64,000 nt of DNA from Eremophila alpestris peregrina (Eukaryota > Chordata > Aves > Passeriformes > Alaudidae): NCBI GenBank assembly GCA_009792885.1, contig WMCF01000140.1:651146-715145 (forward strand). Direction: 5' to 3'. Position numbers and translations under genes: made by a program. Below the pieces are notes generated by a model. That model was not told where the DNA came from. It was given only the letters and a program-made list of their open reading frames with translations, and did no database searches. Every line of letters starts with the position of its first letter. The first letter of the stretch is position 1. Shown one piece after another: positions 1 through 11,700 of this stretch.

Positions 1-3000
1 GCTCTCTAGTGTTGGAAGCTGATCCTGTTGAGTGTCAGAAGGAGCTTCTGGGTTGCAGAACTTCCCTGCCTCCCTGAAAAGGGTGCATGTTGTACATTGC
101 TCTGCTGCATAACTGTAGCCCTGATTTCCCTGAGTTTTAGGAATTTTAACCTTGTTAGTAGTGCTTGTCTCAGGGCAAAGTCCTTTGTCTTGCAGGTCAG
201 TGGTGAGCACCTAAATGACCTGAATTTCAGCCCAGCAGATGATCAGTGTGGGGCTCACTCTGACACCATGTAAAATAACTGCATTTAACTTCTATTCTTG
301 GGCAAATCTTGCATTCTTGTTCTTGAAGAGTGGAGGGATTGCTCCAGAATATTCATTTTTCCCCTGGAAGCATTCATGTGGTGGATACATCTTGTAATTG
401 TGTCCTCCTGGCTCTGAAAGCTCAGCCTTCATCTGGTGTTCAGGTTGGACTTCAAATGAGCAAGGAGCTGGACAAGAGACATTTTGTGTAAGTGACTGGA
501 CTGTGCTATGGCCCTCCCTTCCAAGGTGACAAGTTGGCTTAAATTAACTGCTTGATCAGGACTGAGTCCCAGTCATGGACCAGAGATCTCCAGGTGTGAG
601 GACACAGAGTTAGGTGGAGAAGGGAATGTTATCATCCTTTCTGTAAGTGTCAGGTAAAGCAAATTCAGTCACTCTTGTCCAGCATGAAGAATACATCAAC
701 TTTTTTTTGGAAGTGATATCCTTCATTTTTATTCACATTTGAGAGCAGTAAATGAAATTGCTTCTCATGGTGTGAATTTCTGATTAGTCTGATGCAAAAT
801 TGTTCTTTAGTCTCCTTAATTAATTTGGATGTGGTTTTTTTTCTTCTAGTGAAGGGGATGATTTTCACCCACTGTAACATTTTAAACTGACTTGATAAAC
901 TCTTGCTCTAATGGAAAACATTAAAAAGGTTAAAAAGCAGACCTGGGAGCAGCAATACCAGCTTGTCACCCAACACTGCTCTCCTTGAGTAGGTATGTGA
1001 ACTTTAGTATCCCTTCTCCCAAAGGTACATGTTTTGTGGGTTATGAATAAGGACCTTTCTGTGTTGTGCTGACTTTGTCTTCACCAGGCCAAAAAAATGT
1101 AAATATAGATCAGGAAATGTTCAGGGCAACCCATGGTGTGGGGAGTCAATCTATTTTATGTGCATATAAAAAGCTTTTATAGGGATGATCATCAGCACAA
1201 GCTCTTGTCTGATGCACCCTGTAAATAAAGCTGTGTCCCAGGCCTCTAAATCTCATCAGCCTGGACTGCTCTGAGTATGGAGAGACAGCCCAGCTGAGCA
1301 CTGAGAGCAGAATGCTGGCACGGAGCACTGCAGGTCATTGTGGATTTCCCAGCTTTGAGCTGAGCCCTGAACAGGACTGTAAAACTCTGCCATGAGGCCC
1401 CTGTGAGCAGGAGCTCCTCTGGGTGGACTGGGATTTTCTGGGCTGAGAAAAAAGCCCCTCTGTCTGGGGGCTCAGCCTTCTTGGTGACTCATCTGGAGCT
1501 GCAGCCTCAGCCCCAACAGGAACTGGTTCCTCTGCTCTGGGTTCCAGCTGCTTGGGCACAGTTTGTTGGCTTTACCCTTTGCAAACATTGTAATGTGTGT
1601 ACTTCAAGGGAAAAAAATCTACAAACTTCAGAAGATGAAAGACACCACTTCATAATCTTGCACCTCTGAGTATAGGAACAGAGAGCCAACATGCAGCCAT
1701 GATTCTATTTAATGCATTGTTGCCAAGTGTTCTGAAAACATATTGAGGAGTGCTCTGTGATTTTTGTATGCACTAGAATATAGATGTGCAAAGCTGAACA
1801 GAGCTTCATTTCCTTTCTGTGATTGGTGTTTGCAATGACTTAGAGCCTCTTAAAATGTTTTGCCAAAGTGAAGCACATCTCCCAGTTCAAAAAGGAATAA
1901 TGATGGTGAGTATCTGCTGGAGAGATGGTGTTTTGTTTAAGGTTCTTCTTTGTCTGGATTCTTTTTTTTTTTTGTAATTCTGATTTGAAACATAAAGAAC
2001 AAAAGTCTCTTGCCTGGAGTAAATGCCAGAGAAAAGACGTAGCACAGTGTGTTTCTTTGCCTTAAATTCCAGGTGGGTGATGCAGCTGGACTTGTTCACT
2101 TGGAATTACAGAATTTTTCAGGTCCCCAAATGTCCTGGTGCCTGGTGTGTGTCCTGGCATTCAGGAATTCCCATGTGTCAGTGAGAATGAATTTCATGTC
2201 ATTCCTGCTTTGTTGTAGATGCATTTTTCTCAGCTATTCCCAGTACTGAAAGTGCCAAGTATCTCATTCACACTGCTTAAGGAAATCATTCATGAAATGA
2301 AAACATATTTTCCAGGACATTTATTGACTGTGTGTCCAAGGGGATCCCATTGGCAGCCCAAGAGGGAAATGCCATTTGGAAAAATCACAGGATGATGCCT
2401 TGCAGCTCTCATTTGTTCTGAGGACACCCATGATCTCCATCAGTTTTCTCAGGTATTTTCAGGTGGAGAGGGATAAATTAGCACAAACTGTTGTATGGAA
2501 CAATTCTTTATTTAGAAATATTTACTCAGACATTCATTTTTTACTCTTCTACATGGTCTTTACTGAAATGGGTGCAGTTTATTTGCAGTGTTCTGGAAAA
2601 CACTACACGTGGTTTATCTTTTAGGCCTTTTTAATGGGAAGAAATAAGGTTGGGTTGTCAGCACATTCTGCATTCTCTGCTTTCCTAATGGCAAGAACTT
2701 CTGTGGAAAGTTGGAAGAGGAGGTTGATCCCACTGCACAACAAGTTTGGCACATCCCCATGGCCTTGAGGTGGTGTTTTCCCTGGAATGTCTGAAGGCAC
2801 CTAAAGGTAGGTGATGATTCTTACTTGTGTTTCACAGTTGGTAAAATCAAGCCACTCGAGGTTTAAGTGGTCACCTGAAGATCAGATAATAAATCCAAAG
2901 TGTGTTAAGCACCAAACTCCCCAGTTTTTAGCCTCTGGCAGCATAGCTCCACTTAGAAAAGGAAAAAAAAATCCCAAACCCTCTAATTAGTCATGGAAGG

Positions 3001-3170
3001 AGTGAATGTGCAGGAATCTCTTACACTTTCAATCACACAGTTCTTTCTCATTGATGCAAAACGTTTCTGGGGTGTGAGTTCACAGGGAGAAAGGGTGACT
3101 GAGGTGAGAAGTGTTCAAACAGCTGAACAAACCACACAGGCACTTGAAATTACTGCAGGGTTTGTAAGTT
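1..3170. other. Unique non-coding DNA, no gene seen
   Basis: The stretch has ordinary AT-leaning composition with stops in all frames; open frames stay under about 90 codons and show no recognisable domain. The only structured item is a T12 run at 1962-1973. Isolated donor-like strings (for example a GTATGTG context near 993 and GTAGGTGATG near 2806) lack a convincing partner acceptor. I see no transposon signature or RNA gene here. Confidence 0.6.
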
Positions 3171-3177
3171 CATAAAA

Positions 3178-3246
3178 GCCTCGTAACTGTAAGGTTTATT
3201 AGCCAGCATAATAATTTTCCAGGGGAAACAGGGGGTTGTGAGTTAA
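3178..3246. repeat. Diverged repeat, copy 1 of a pair
   Basis: This segment aligns by eye with 4155-4223 at roughly 70 to 75 per cent identity over about 68 bases with one gap. Shared blocks include GCCTC, TAAGG, TTATT, GCCA, AATTTTCC and GTGAGTT in the same order. The two copies are about 975 bases apart in the same orientation. The similarity also shows in one minus-strand reading frame, which is expected from nucleotide homology and is not evidence of coding. I cannot assign a family; it could be an ancient transposon present twice or an old local duplication. Confidence 0.5.
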
Positions 3247-4154
3247 TTATCCCTCCACTATGCTGCTTGTGCTGTAACACTGGAGAAAAAGGTGATTTTT
3301 CTTCTACTTTCTGCATGGGATTGACCAAAGTAGTGGTGATACAGGCTATAAAAACAAAGCAAAAATCCCCAGCAAACCAAAGAGTGACACTGGGGTGTGT
3401 CATGTTGAAATGCCACCAGTGTAGAGATAACTCATTATTAATGCCCCTGCACACAACAAGGGAGCCTCTGGGGAATTTGGGTTTTTCTGTATGACTGTGC
3501 CATTTTTCTCTGACTTGCAAAAAAGCTGCCTTCACACTGAAGCTCATTGAGAAAAAACGACTGTGGCAGATCAGGGGAATGGATTTCAAAGCAAAATCCA
3601 ACACTTTTAGGTGGATTGGTTTATTTTTCTGATGTGAGTTTTGTTAGGATATTGATCTTCAAAGGTGTGATTTCTGTGGTTAGAGCAATATCCTTGGTGG
3701 GCTTTCCTGCAGCTGGCAAGTATGATTCACTAAAAGTTTGTACTTTAGAGATTTTTTTTTTCTGCAGGAAAAGTAATTTTTTCCACAAGACTCTGAAAGA
3801 AATTTATAGTGCATATAAATGGAGTTTATGCAGGCTTTGGCAGATTGTGACCCGTATTAATTTGTAAAACTCAGCATCTCATAGCAAATAGTCAAGTTTA
3901 ATGTTCTTGAGTTCAGGTAATGACTCCTGGATACAATTCTCTGATCCTGAGCTCAAGCAGCATATTTCCTTGGACAAGAGCATTCCTCTGCAATAGGTGT
4001 GGGACAAAAGCTTATATATTGATCAGACCAGCTACTTCCTGATTGAACTATGAAAATAACTCACATGTCTGAAGTGGGTAGCAAATATAAAAGTATCTCA
4101 ACAGCTGCATGAGCTAAACAGACATTTGAAAATAATGCCATTTATAAATTCCTG
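3247..4154. other. Non-coding spacer between the repeat copies
   Basis: No gene is visible. The longest frame overlapping it is a 144-codon minus-strand frame (3170-3604) with no recognisable domain, and it partly overlaps repeat copy 1. The sequence is otherwise unique and AT-leaning. Confidence 0.55.
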
Positions 4155-4223
4155 AAGCCTCCAAAGAGTAAGGATTATTGGCCACCCTACTAATTTTCCT
4201 AGGAAAGCAGGTGAAGTGAGTTG
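4155..4223. repeat. Diverged repeat, copy 2 of a pair
   Basis: This is the partner of the segment at 3178-3246, in the same orientation. Similarity fades on both sides, so the true element boundaries are not visible. There are no terminal repeats or target-site duplications that I can identify. A T13 run at 4380-4392 lies about 160 bases downstream, but nothing shows that it belongs to the element. Confidence 0.5.
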
Positions 4224-7200
4224 TCTGCTGTGTACTGGAGGGTTATTTTGGCACTGAAGGAAGTGCCACATGGAACAGTGTTTCACCTTTTTATTTGCCA
4301 ATGAGAAATCAAAAGCACCAGGGAAAAGCACTGAGAAGGCAAAAGCACCAGGAAATCCCTTCAGTTGGGGATTTTTGGGTTTTTTTTTTTTTCAACTGCA
4401 GACTGCCATGCCACTTTAAATAAACATGCTAATCTACCAGACTAGTATTAAGATTAATGTTTTGTGGCCTCAGCTAAGTCCATTTCCTGCACTCATTTCT
4501 CAGCATGCAGTTGAGAATGGCAATAGCTGGAGCACTTGGGAGGGGTCTGGACAGACACTGATAAAATACATGGTCAAGAAGAAGTAGTTGATCACACCCA
4601 TGGGTGGTCCTTTGCAGTGTTTTGTTTACAGAAATCTCTGACATGATTTGCAACAAAAGCATTCTTCTGACAGGAGGCTGCTCTGGTTTTTCTGAAGTGT
4701 TCAGTTAATAGGCTGATGTCCTGGAGAGGGAGATTGAGAGGGCTGGGGTTAAAATCCACTGATGAAAGAGATCATGAACTTTTCCTGTCACACAGGATTT
4801 TTGTCATTTAGCAAGGTGACTGATTGCTGAGCTGCATATGTTACCTGAACAAAGGAGTTGAAAATGGAGTGGGTTTATTCCTGAGTGGATCCACTTGCTA
4901 GTTTGGGATATGAAGGGATAATACATGGTAGAGCTTTGGACACTTGGGATATTCATGAGATTGAAAGGCCAGGTATTCAGTTAGTTTTCCTTGGGACAGG
5001 AAAACAAGGCAGGTCTGGCTGTACTGAGTTGTTTGCAAGTTTAGCAGAAGGTGTTAGACCACTCTAATGATTCTAAAAAGTTTCCAGATAGTGACAGGAG
5101 ACTTGACAGCAGAATACCAGAAACAGCAATCCAGATGAAACAGCCCTTTTTTGTTTTTAAGTTTCTCTTCAACATCTGTGGTTTTTTTCCAATGGAACTT
5201 TTGTAACAGTAAGGTACACCAGACAATGATCCCTCTGTGGCAGTATTTTTCCTCGTAGATTTTGAAGGAATACTGATTTGGCTTCCATAGTTTATTTACT
5301 GGCATTGCCTGTGCTGGCTGTAGGAAGGCCATAGCAGCAGCAGTGTGAGAAATGATGCACAGGGGGGCCTTAGGAGCTCCCAGCAGATCATCTGGAGGCT
5401 GATGCCATGTTGCAGGAAATTTCAGAGAAGCTCTTCAAATCATCAGGTACTTTTTCCCTCTCAGGACTTGGCTGCTGCAGAGTTTCAAGACTCCCTTTGA
5501 ATGGTTTATTATTCCTCTCTGTGTCCTGTGGGAGACAAAGAGCTGCTCTATGTAGCTGGTCATTGTGGTAATCCCCACAGGTGTCTCACTAGAAATAACA
5601 TATGAGATGCCATTGCAAAAAGATGGATTTGAGAATTGCATGTAGACAGGGGATGACAAATACAGGTGACAACAAAGAAACATCAATAAGGGCTCGGTAT
5701 AGGAAAACTACTGCACTGACTCAGTCTCCTTCAGTAAAATTGAGTGTAGTCCATAGATTTTGGTTATTCCAGCAAAGCCCAGAGTTCAGCTTATCACGTT
5801 TTCAGTTTAATTTGAGCTTGCAGAAAGGTTTATTGCAGCCTTGAACTCCACATCATAACAAAACCTTTGAAAACTTCAGAACTTTATGATTTCCCCCCCA
5901 CCCCATTCACTCATTTTTGTTCAAATCCATTTTTTCCATCAGCTGAGGACACTGGCAGATGAATTGGTATCCCTGGGCTAACATTCATTCTGGTGGGGAC
6001 CTCAAACTAAGACCTTGATGGGTGTTCCCCTCCAGCAGCGACCTGTGGTTCTTGGCAGCCCTGCGAAGGAAAGGGGCGACACCAGCCAGGGGAAGGGTTT
6101 CTGTTTTCAGTGCACCAGCCAGATCTTGGGTGCTGCTGCCAAGAATGCAGATTTTATTAGTGCTGCAAAAAGAGACTCTGTTCAGGGGTCTTTATTTTCA
6201 ATTCCAGTTTAATTCCTGTTAATACTGCAAAGCATATTCTGCTCTACCCTAATGCCGTTTCACAGCCCCGGGTGGAGTTGCCCTCGTGTTACAGAGTGGA
6301 AATGGGTTCAGGGTCTTCAGGGAGCTGCAGTTATTATACCAAATTTAAAGCATAAATGGGCAAATTATGTTGGTGTGGGAGAGATGGGTAGGGAGAGGAA
6401 AGGCCTGGGTTTCAGTAAGAACCAGTGTGAAATTTCATCCCCTTCTCAAGAAGACACCAGCCTTTTCAAAGCCTTCCCCATTTTTCCAGGCTTGAAGTAA
6501 ATAAGTAAATAGCTCATGCTCCCACTTGCTGGCTTCCAATGGAACCCAGAACCAGGGGGTACAAAAGAGACACAAAAAGTCATTTAATGGCTTTAAAAGA
6601 AATAGTTTACAAATGAATGCTGATGAGGTAGGATTGGTTCTTAAGAATTGCCCCATTTGGTTTCTGTAGCAGAGGATTCTGCAGAAGAATTTTGTTCACC
6701 TATTCCTATGTTCACTATATACACCAAAGAAGCTGTGCCAGGTGCTTGCATGAAGAAATAATTACTGAAACTTTCATTTACATTAGCTCTAAACCCTCAT
6801 TTTGTTACTTACTTTAATTATCCAAGCCAAATAAACACTGAGGAGTGTGTCTCACATTAATTTAGGCCCAGGCTCAGCAAGGTAATTTAATTAAGCACCA
6901 GTGTAATTCACAGCACATTAGAAGTCCCACAGAAACCTACTTCTGCTGTTCTGCAGTTGTTTCGAAGCTGGTTTTACTTCTTGACACTCCAAGACAAGCC
7001 AAGCTTAATTTTTTATTTTTTCTTATTTCTACTCAAGTTATGAGCTGGGGAGAAAGGCAATTTGAGGTTAAGTGGAGAAAAATTTTACAGACTACTTGAG
7101 GAAAAGCTGAATTTGAAGTACAAGTGAATGTGGAGCATATGAAGCACGTGTGGGCTTGGGTTTCTCAAGCTGCAGGTGGAGGCTCCTTGCTGTGTACCCA

Positions 7201-8451
7201 GTTCCCAAGGGGCTGCTTGGATGGGTCTGCACAGGAGGGTATTTATTCAATACCCTGGGGCTGGGCTCTGTTGTGCCCCTCCTGAGCAGTGCCAGGATAA
7301 AAACTTGGTTGGGTGCTGGCAGAAAGCAGATCTGCACTTGACTGCTCACCTTGCTTGCCTGGGTAGCTCAGAGTGTGCCAGGGGAGCTTTTTGCTGCTGA
7401 AACTGTGGCAGAGCAGTTGCCTGGATGAATTTCTGTTCTAAAGAAACCCTCACCTTGGCATTAACTGGGTTGAAATACTTTTAAGATCCAGCTTGCTCAG
7501 AGTGTGGTCCTGCTCACGTTGGTATGAATAACTCCTTTATGTTAAAAAAAAAAAATTACGACTGCATAAATTAGAAGAAACTTGGATCCTGTGCCATTCT
7601 CTCAAGAAATTGTGAATGCAGTTGGGGAATTGACAAATATCTGGAATATTAATTGAAAACACCAGAAAAAAATTTGTATTTCTTGTTATTGCTACAGCAG
7701 TGTTACCACTCACTTTCTTTTACCTTTAAATAATTATCTAGATAATTAAGCATTTTGTTTTAAACCTACTAAAGCCATGCTATAAAAATCAGTGCCAGTT
7801 TTACATAAAATGTAAAGAAACTTAGCCTATGTAAGATGGTTTTTAGTTCAGGAAGACACCTAAACAACTTCCTGGAAGTTTTGAAACATTTTGACAGAAC
7901 TTCTGATGTAATGATAAAGAAAATGCTAAAAGATCAGTATTTTAAACCAAATGTTTTCTGTGTAAAACAAGAAGAATCAATCATCACGTTAAAGGGGGGT
8001 TGTTATAACAATGAAGCAATTTATCAAATGCAAATGCAGGGTTATGAATAGACTCCAGAAATCTCTTAGCTTCTTGTCCAGAGCTGTTTTCCCACAAAGT
8101 TAACATTAAGTCACTGACAGAGTTGCTGGGAAACTGTGGTTCTTGCATGTAGAAAATCTGTTTGGAAAATGTTTCTGGTTTTGAGTTTATCAACACAAAA
8201 TTCTGAAGACGACTTTTCTCTCTATCTCCATACCCACTCCCTCTCTTTGCCTAAAATTTCAAATGGGAATGCTGCTGCCTCAAATGGATAGTGGTGCTTG
8301 GAAGCATTTTAACTTTGTACGGTAACATCAAAATGCAAAGTTGTTATTTAAAAAATTAAAGAAATAATTATTTAAAAATAGCACTGCTGTCCTTCCAAGC
8401 ACTTTCAGTTACTACCACTTATTTTAACTGCATTGTTTGTTTAATTTGCAG
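4224..8451. other. Unique non-coding DNA with an AT-rich palindrome
   Basis: All frames are short. Low-complexity items are T13 at 4380-4392 and A12 at 7544-7555. A perfect 18-base palindrome lies at 7731-7748 and is listed separately. Two reverse-strand donor-like strings (CTCACC near 7346 and 7450) are not matched by strong acceptors. I recognise no transposon or RNA gene. Confidence 0.55.
7731..7748. repeat. Perfect 18-bp AT-rich palindrome
   Basis: The string TAATTATCTAGATAATTA equals its own reverse complement; the next flanking bases (A and A) do not pair, so the palindrome is exactly 18 bases. It carries TAATTA at both ends, the core bound by many homeodomain proteins, around a central TCTAGA. 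It may be a paired binding site or a chance product of AT-rich sequence. Confidence 0.9.
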
Positions 8452-8713
8452 CACATCTTCTGTGCATTCTGGTCAGTCTGTGGAAACTGCCCAGTTACTT
8501 CTGTTTCTTTGTCTGCTCCAAGGAAAGTGTTTCTGAGGGAACCCAGCACATTTTCCAGCATCCAGGAGGGAAGGCTCAGGAGAAAGACAGGCAAAGCACT
8601 GATGAGCCAGTAACAGTAAACAGAAAGGAGGAAGAACAAAGTGGAGCAGTTTGGAAGGAAGGCCCAGGTGGACAGCAGGAGGAAGAGCTGAGCACTCTCA
8701 CTCTGGCAGTGGG
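8452..8713 (+). other. Possible exon with splice signals, unproven
   Basis: A fair acceptor (T-rich run ending TTTGCAG at 8451) is followed 262 bases later by a good donor (G then GTAAGAA at 8714). One frame, beginning at 8454, is open across the whole interval: 86 codons with no ATG at its start. It encodes a hydrophobic stretch in the first 20 residues or so, followed by a Glu/Gln/Gly-rich hydrophilic tail, and it hits a stop as soon as it crosses the donor. I do not recognise the peptide. Open frames of this length occur by chance in this window, so coding is unlikely; a non-coding transcript exon is equally possible. Confidence 0.15.
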
Positions 8714-11700
8714 GTAAGAAAACAGAGCAATCACACACAGCAAGATCATCATGAACCTCTCAGAAATTAGCCAAATGGTATTGCACAAATTTAGAATCTC
8801 TGCTCCACTGAAAGTCACAGCAGGGGTGCTTGTCTCAATCTTGTCTGTGACACTCCTGCTCTTCAGAGAGCTTAATGCTGTCCAGGAGCTGGGGGCGTGA
8901 AGGAAACCCTTCCTTCCTCCCAGCTGCTCCTCACGTGTCCCAGGACTGCCACCAAGGGGATTGGGGTTAGCCTTCTGCTCCTCAGAACCAGCAGCCCTAA
9001 GCCTTCACTGCTAGGCCCCTCATTGTCCTTGTCCCTGTCCTCCAGGATTGTTCTGGCCACATCCTCCCGTGGTGGTGCCCGCAGCGGAGCCAGCACTGCT
9101 CCATGTGTTCCACAGATGACACTTGTTTGTTCTTCCCACCATGGCTTCCCATTCTTCCCAGCAGCATGATGTTGTTGACTCATATCTGTGATTCAATACA
9201 TGATACCTCAGTAGTGAAATGGTAGAGGATTTGTGGGTTTGATTTTTGTTTCTTGCCTTTCTGACTGCTTTAATACGAAGAAAAAGAAGGTGTTATAGGA
9301 TCACTGGCAGACATGAGCTGATTGAATTTTTGTTTTTCTCAATGCTCAGGTTGAAAAGCCACATTCACAAAAGTACCTGCTGGCATCATGAATGTCTCTA
9401 AGACTGGACTACAGCCCTTTTAATCAGTATCAGCTGAGAGGGTTGTGCTTGACTTCAGGTTTGTTTTTCTTCTCGAAATAATTTTAATTGTATTTTTTTA
9501 AATTGGTTCTGGAGTCAGAGTTTGAAAGTAAAGCTAAGAATCTATTCCTTATTTCTCTTTTGTTTCTGCAAAGCCAAAAGATTGCTGTTCCCTTGCTGTC
9601 TGTGTCACTGCAATCTGAACTTGTTCTCAGCCAGAAAATTATCTGTGTCCAAGCCTTTTTACTCCTGTCAACAAATCCATGTTGATGGAGGGCTCAGTTG
9701 TGTTATTCATGCTTAAAACTGTGTTTTACCTTGCAGGTCTACACTGGAGGCATTATGTCATGAGAAATATCAGAGATAAGAAATCCTGAAAAAACATAAT
9801 TTGTGTGCAAGCTGACATGTTTCAACAGAATGGACAGGGATGAAAAGGTTGTGGGGGTTTTCTGTGGGGGGTTTCTGTAGTTGTGTTGTTTTGTGTGGGG
9901 GTTATTATTATTTTTTTAAATTGGAAACACAGTTTGGAAGCAGAGGAGTGCTTAACCTCTTGAGACCAAACATATGTTAATGTGAAGTAGCAAACTTGTG
10001 TGTTTCTTGCCCATTTCATGACTACAAGCTAAAAATATTTTGACATCACTGGATCAAGTTTGATAAAAGGTAATTATTGCCGTAGAAACACCCAAGATGT
10101 TTGCCATGTTGGCTGCCTTTCAGTCCATCCCACTGAATATTGCAGTGCTTTCCAGTCTGAAGTTAGAGACCATTTCATGAATGCTTACAGCAACCTGGCC
10201 AAGTTTCCTGCCACTGTATGTGCACTGGCTCCATAAATCCCAGAGTATTTATTTCTAGGGATGTCATTTTCTTCTTAGAAAAATGTTTAATGCTCAGACT
10301 CTATCTTCTGCACACATTCAAGTGGGAAATGAAAAGAAAGAAAAAAGGAAAAAAAAAATTGGTTGTTGCTAGTGTTTTGTGTTTGTGGATGTCGCAGCAG
10401 CTGTAGACTCTGCGAAGTGGAGTGACTCTTGATTGAGTCTGGGACATGGTTTTCATCATTCTCCCACTGCTTCCTGAGCTCAGCATGTGCCAGTGTTGTT
10501 TGGGAGAGGTAGGGAGTCAGCTGGCTGCTTTTCCAAGCAGCATTACTCTCCCCAGGCCTCTCCCTGCAGACAGCAACTTCTGTGTGATAAGGCTGACTTT
10601 TCAGCTCTGAACATCCATCAAAACACACCATTCCTCCAGTAAGAGCACTCAGCTGAGATCTCTGATGCATGGCCAATTTGTCTCCTGCACAATGCTCAGC
10701 TCAGTCTGCAGCTTAATGCAGCAGGGTCAGAAATAATCAGGCTTTGAACCGGGACCATGGGGCTGAGCACTCAGAGCAGGAAGCAGAAGGTTTGACCACT
10801 GCATCATTATCTGTGTCATGCAGCCAGAGCAGCCCACCAGAGAGCTGTGTGTCACAAATGTAGGGGTGGAAATGGGAGTCAGTCCTCTCTCTCCCCATCC
10901 AGAATTCTGGCCAGTGGACTGGACAAACAGCATGGATGTTCTGGGCTGCATTGTTCAGCCTCTTGAGTTTTTTGGGTTTTTTTTTGTTTTCTTCTTTTCT
11001 TTTTAATTTTTTTCTGCCTTTGTAACTTATCCCTCCCTCTTCTCTAGAGTATCCTCGAGGCTGATGTGCTGCTGGTAGAACCAGGCACTCATATTCATCC
11101 CAAATCTCTCCTGCTTTTTTATCAGCTCTACTTCCCAATTCAAACAGGCCAGGAGAGCAGTGGTTCTAACCAGGCCAAGGTGCATATTAGGAAGTGAGAA
11201 CAGGAGACTGTGAGCTCTTACCAGCCACAAGAAAAGGCTGCAGACAGCTTAGCAGCCATCAGGACTGGAGATGGATGGGGGCAGAATGCTGTGAGTGCTG
11301 CTGGTTCCTGCAGAATTCCACTGGAATGGATAATTCTGACTTAAGGGGAAAAAACCCTCCCCATAAAGAATAGGGTGGGTTTAGTTCGTAGGACATTTAA
11401 TGATGTACTGGCACATAGTAACTGCACTATAAATATAGTCTGAAAAAATATGAGCTTAGTTTGGAAGCTGCTTTCAGCTAAATTATGGGGTTTTGATCCT
11501 GACCTAAACTGATCCCACATGTTCCTCTATTCTCTCAATGTTTGAGTGCACAGTAAATCAACTGTAATTTTTGCTTTTTACTGCAAAGAATGAACAGAAG
11601 AGATTGGAAGTTATATGACTTTGGCATATGTTTATCACATGGCTCAGGATTGTTTGATATCTTTTTGGGTTTAGGATTTACATAAAGTTTAAAACAGGTA

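Noticed and set aside
3170..3604. 144-codon minus-strand frame sharing residues with a frame at 4098-4331
   Set aside because: The resemblance comes from the underlying nucleotide repeat pair. There is no start, splice or domain support.
7346..7450. Two reverse-strand AAG/GTGAG donor-like strings
   Set aside because: I found no strong matching acceptors at plausible distances on that strand.
9845..9912. G/T-skewed stretch as a possible G-quadruplex
   Set aside because: It has only three clear runs of five or six G, with one very long loop, so it does not meet the usual four-run pattern.
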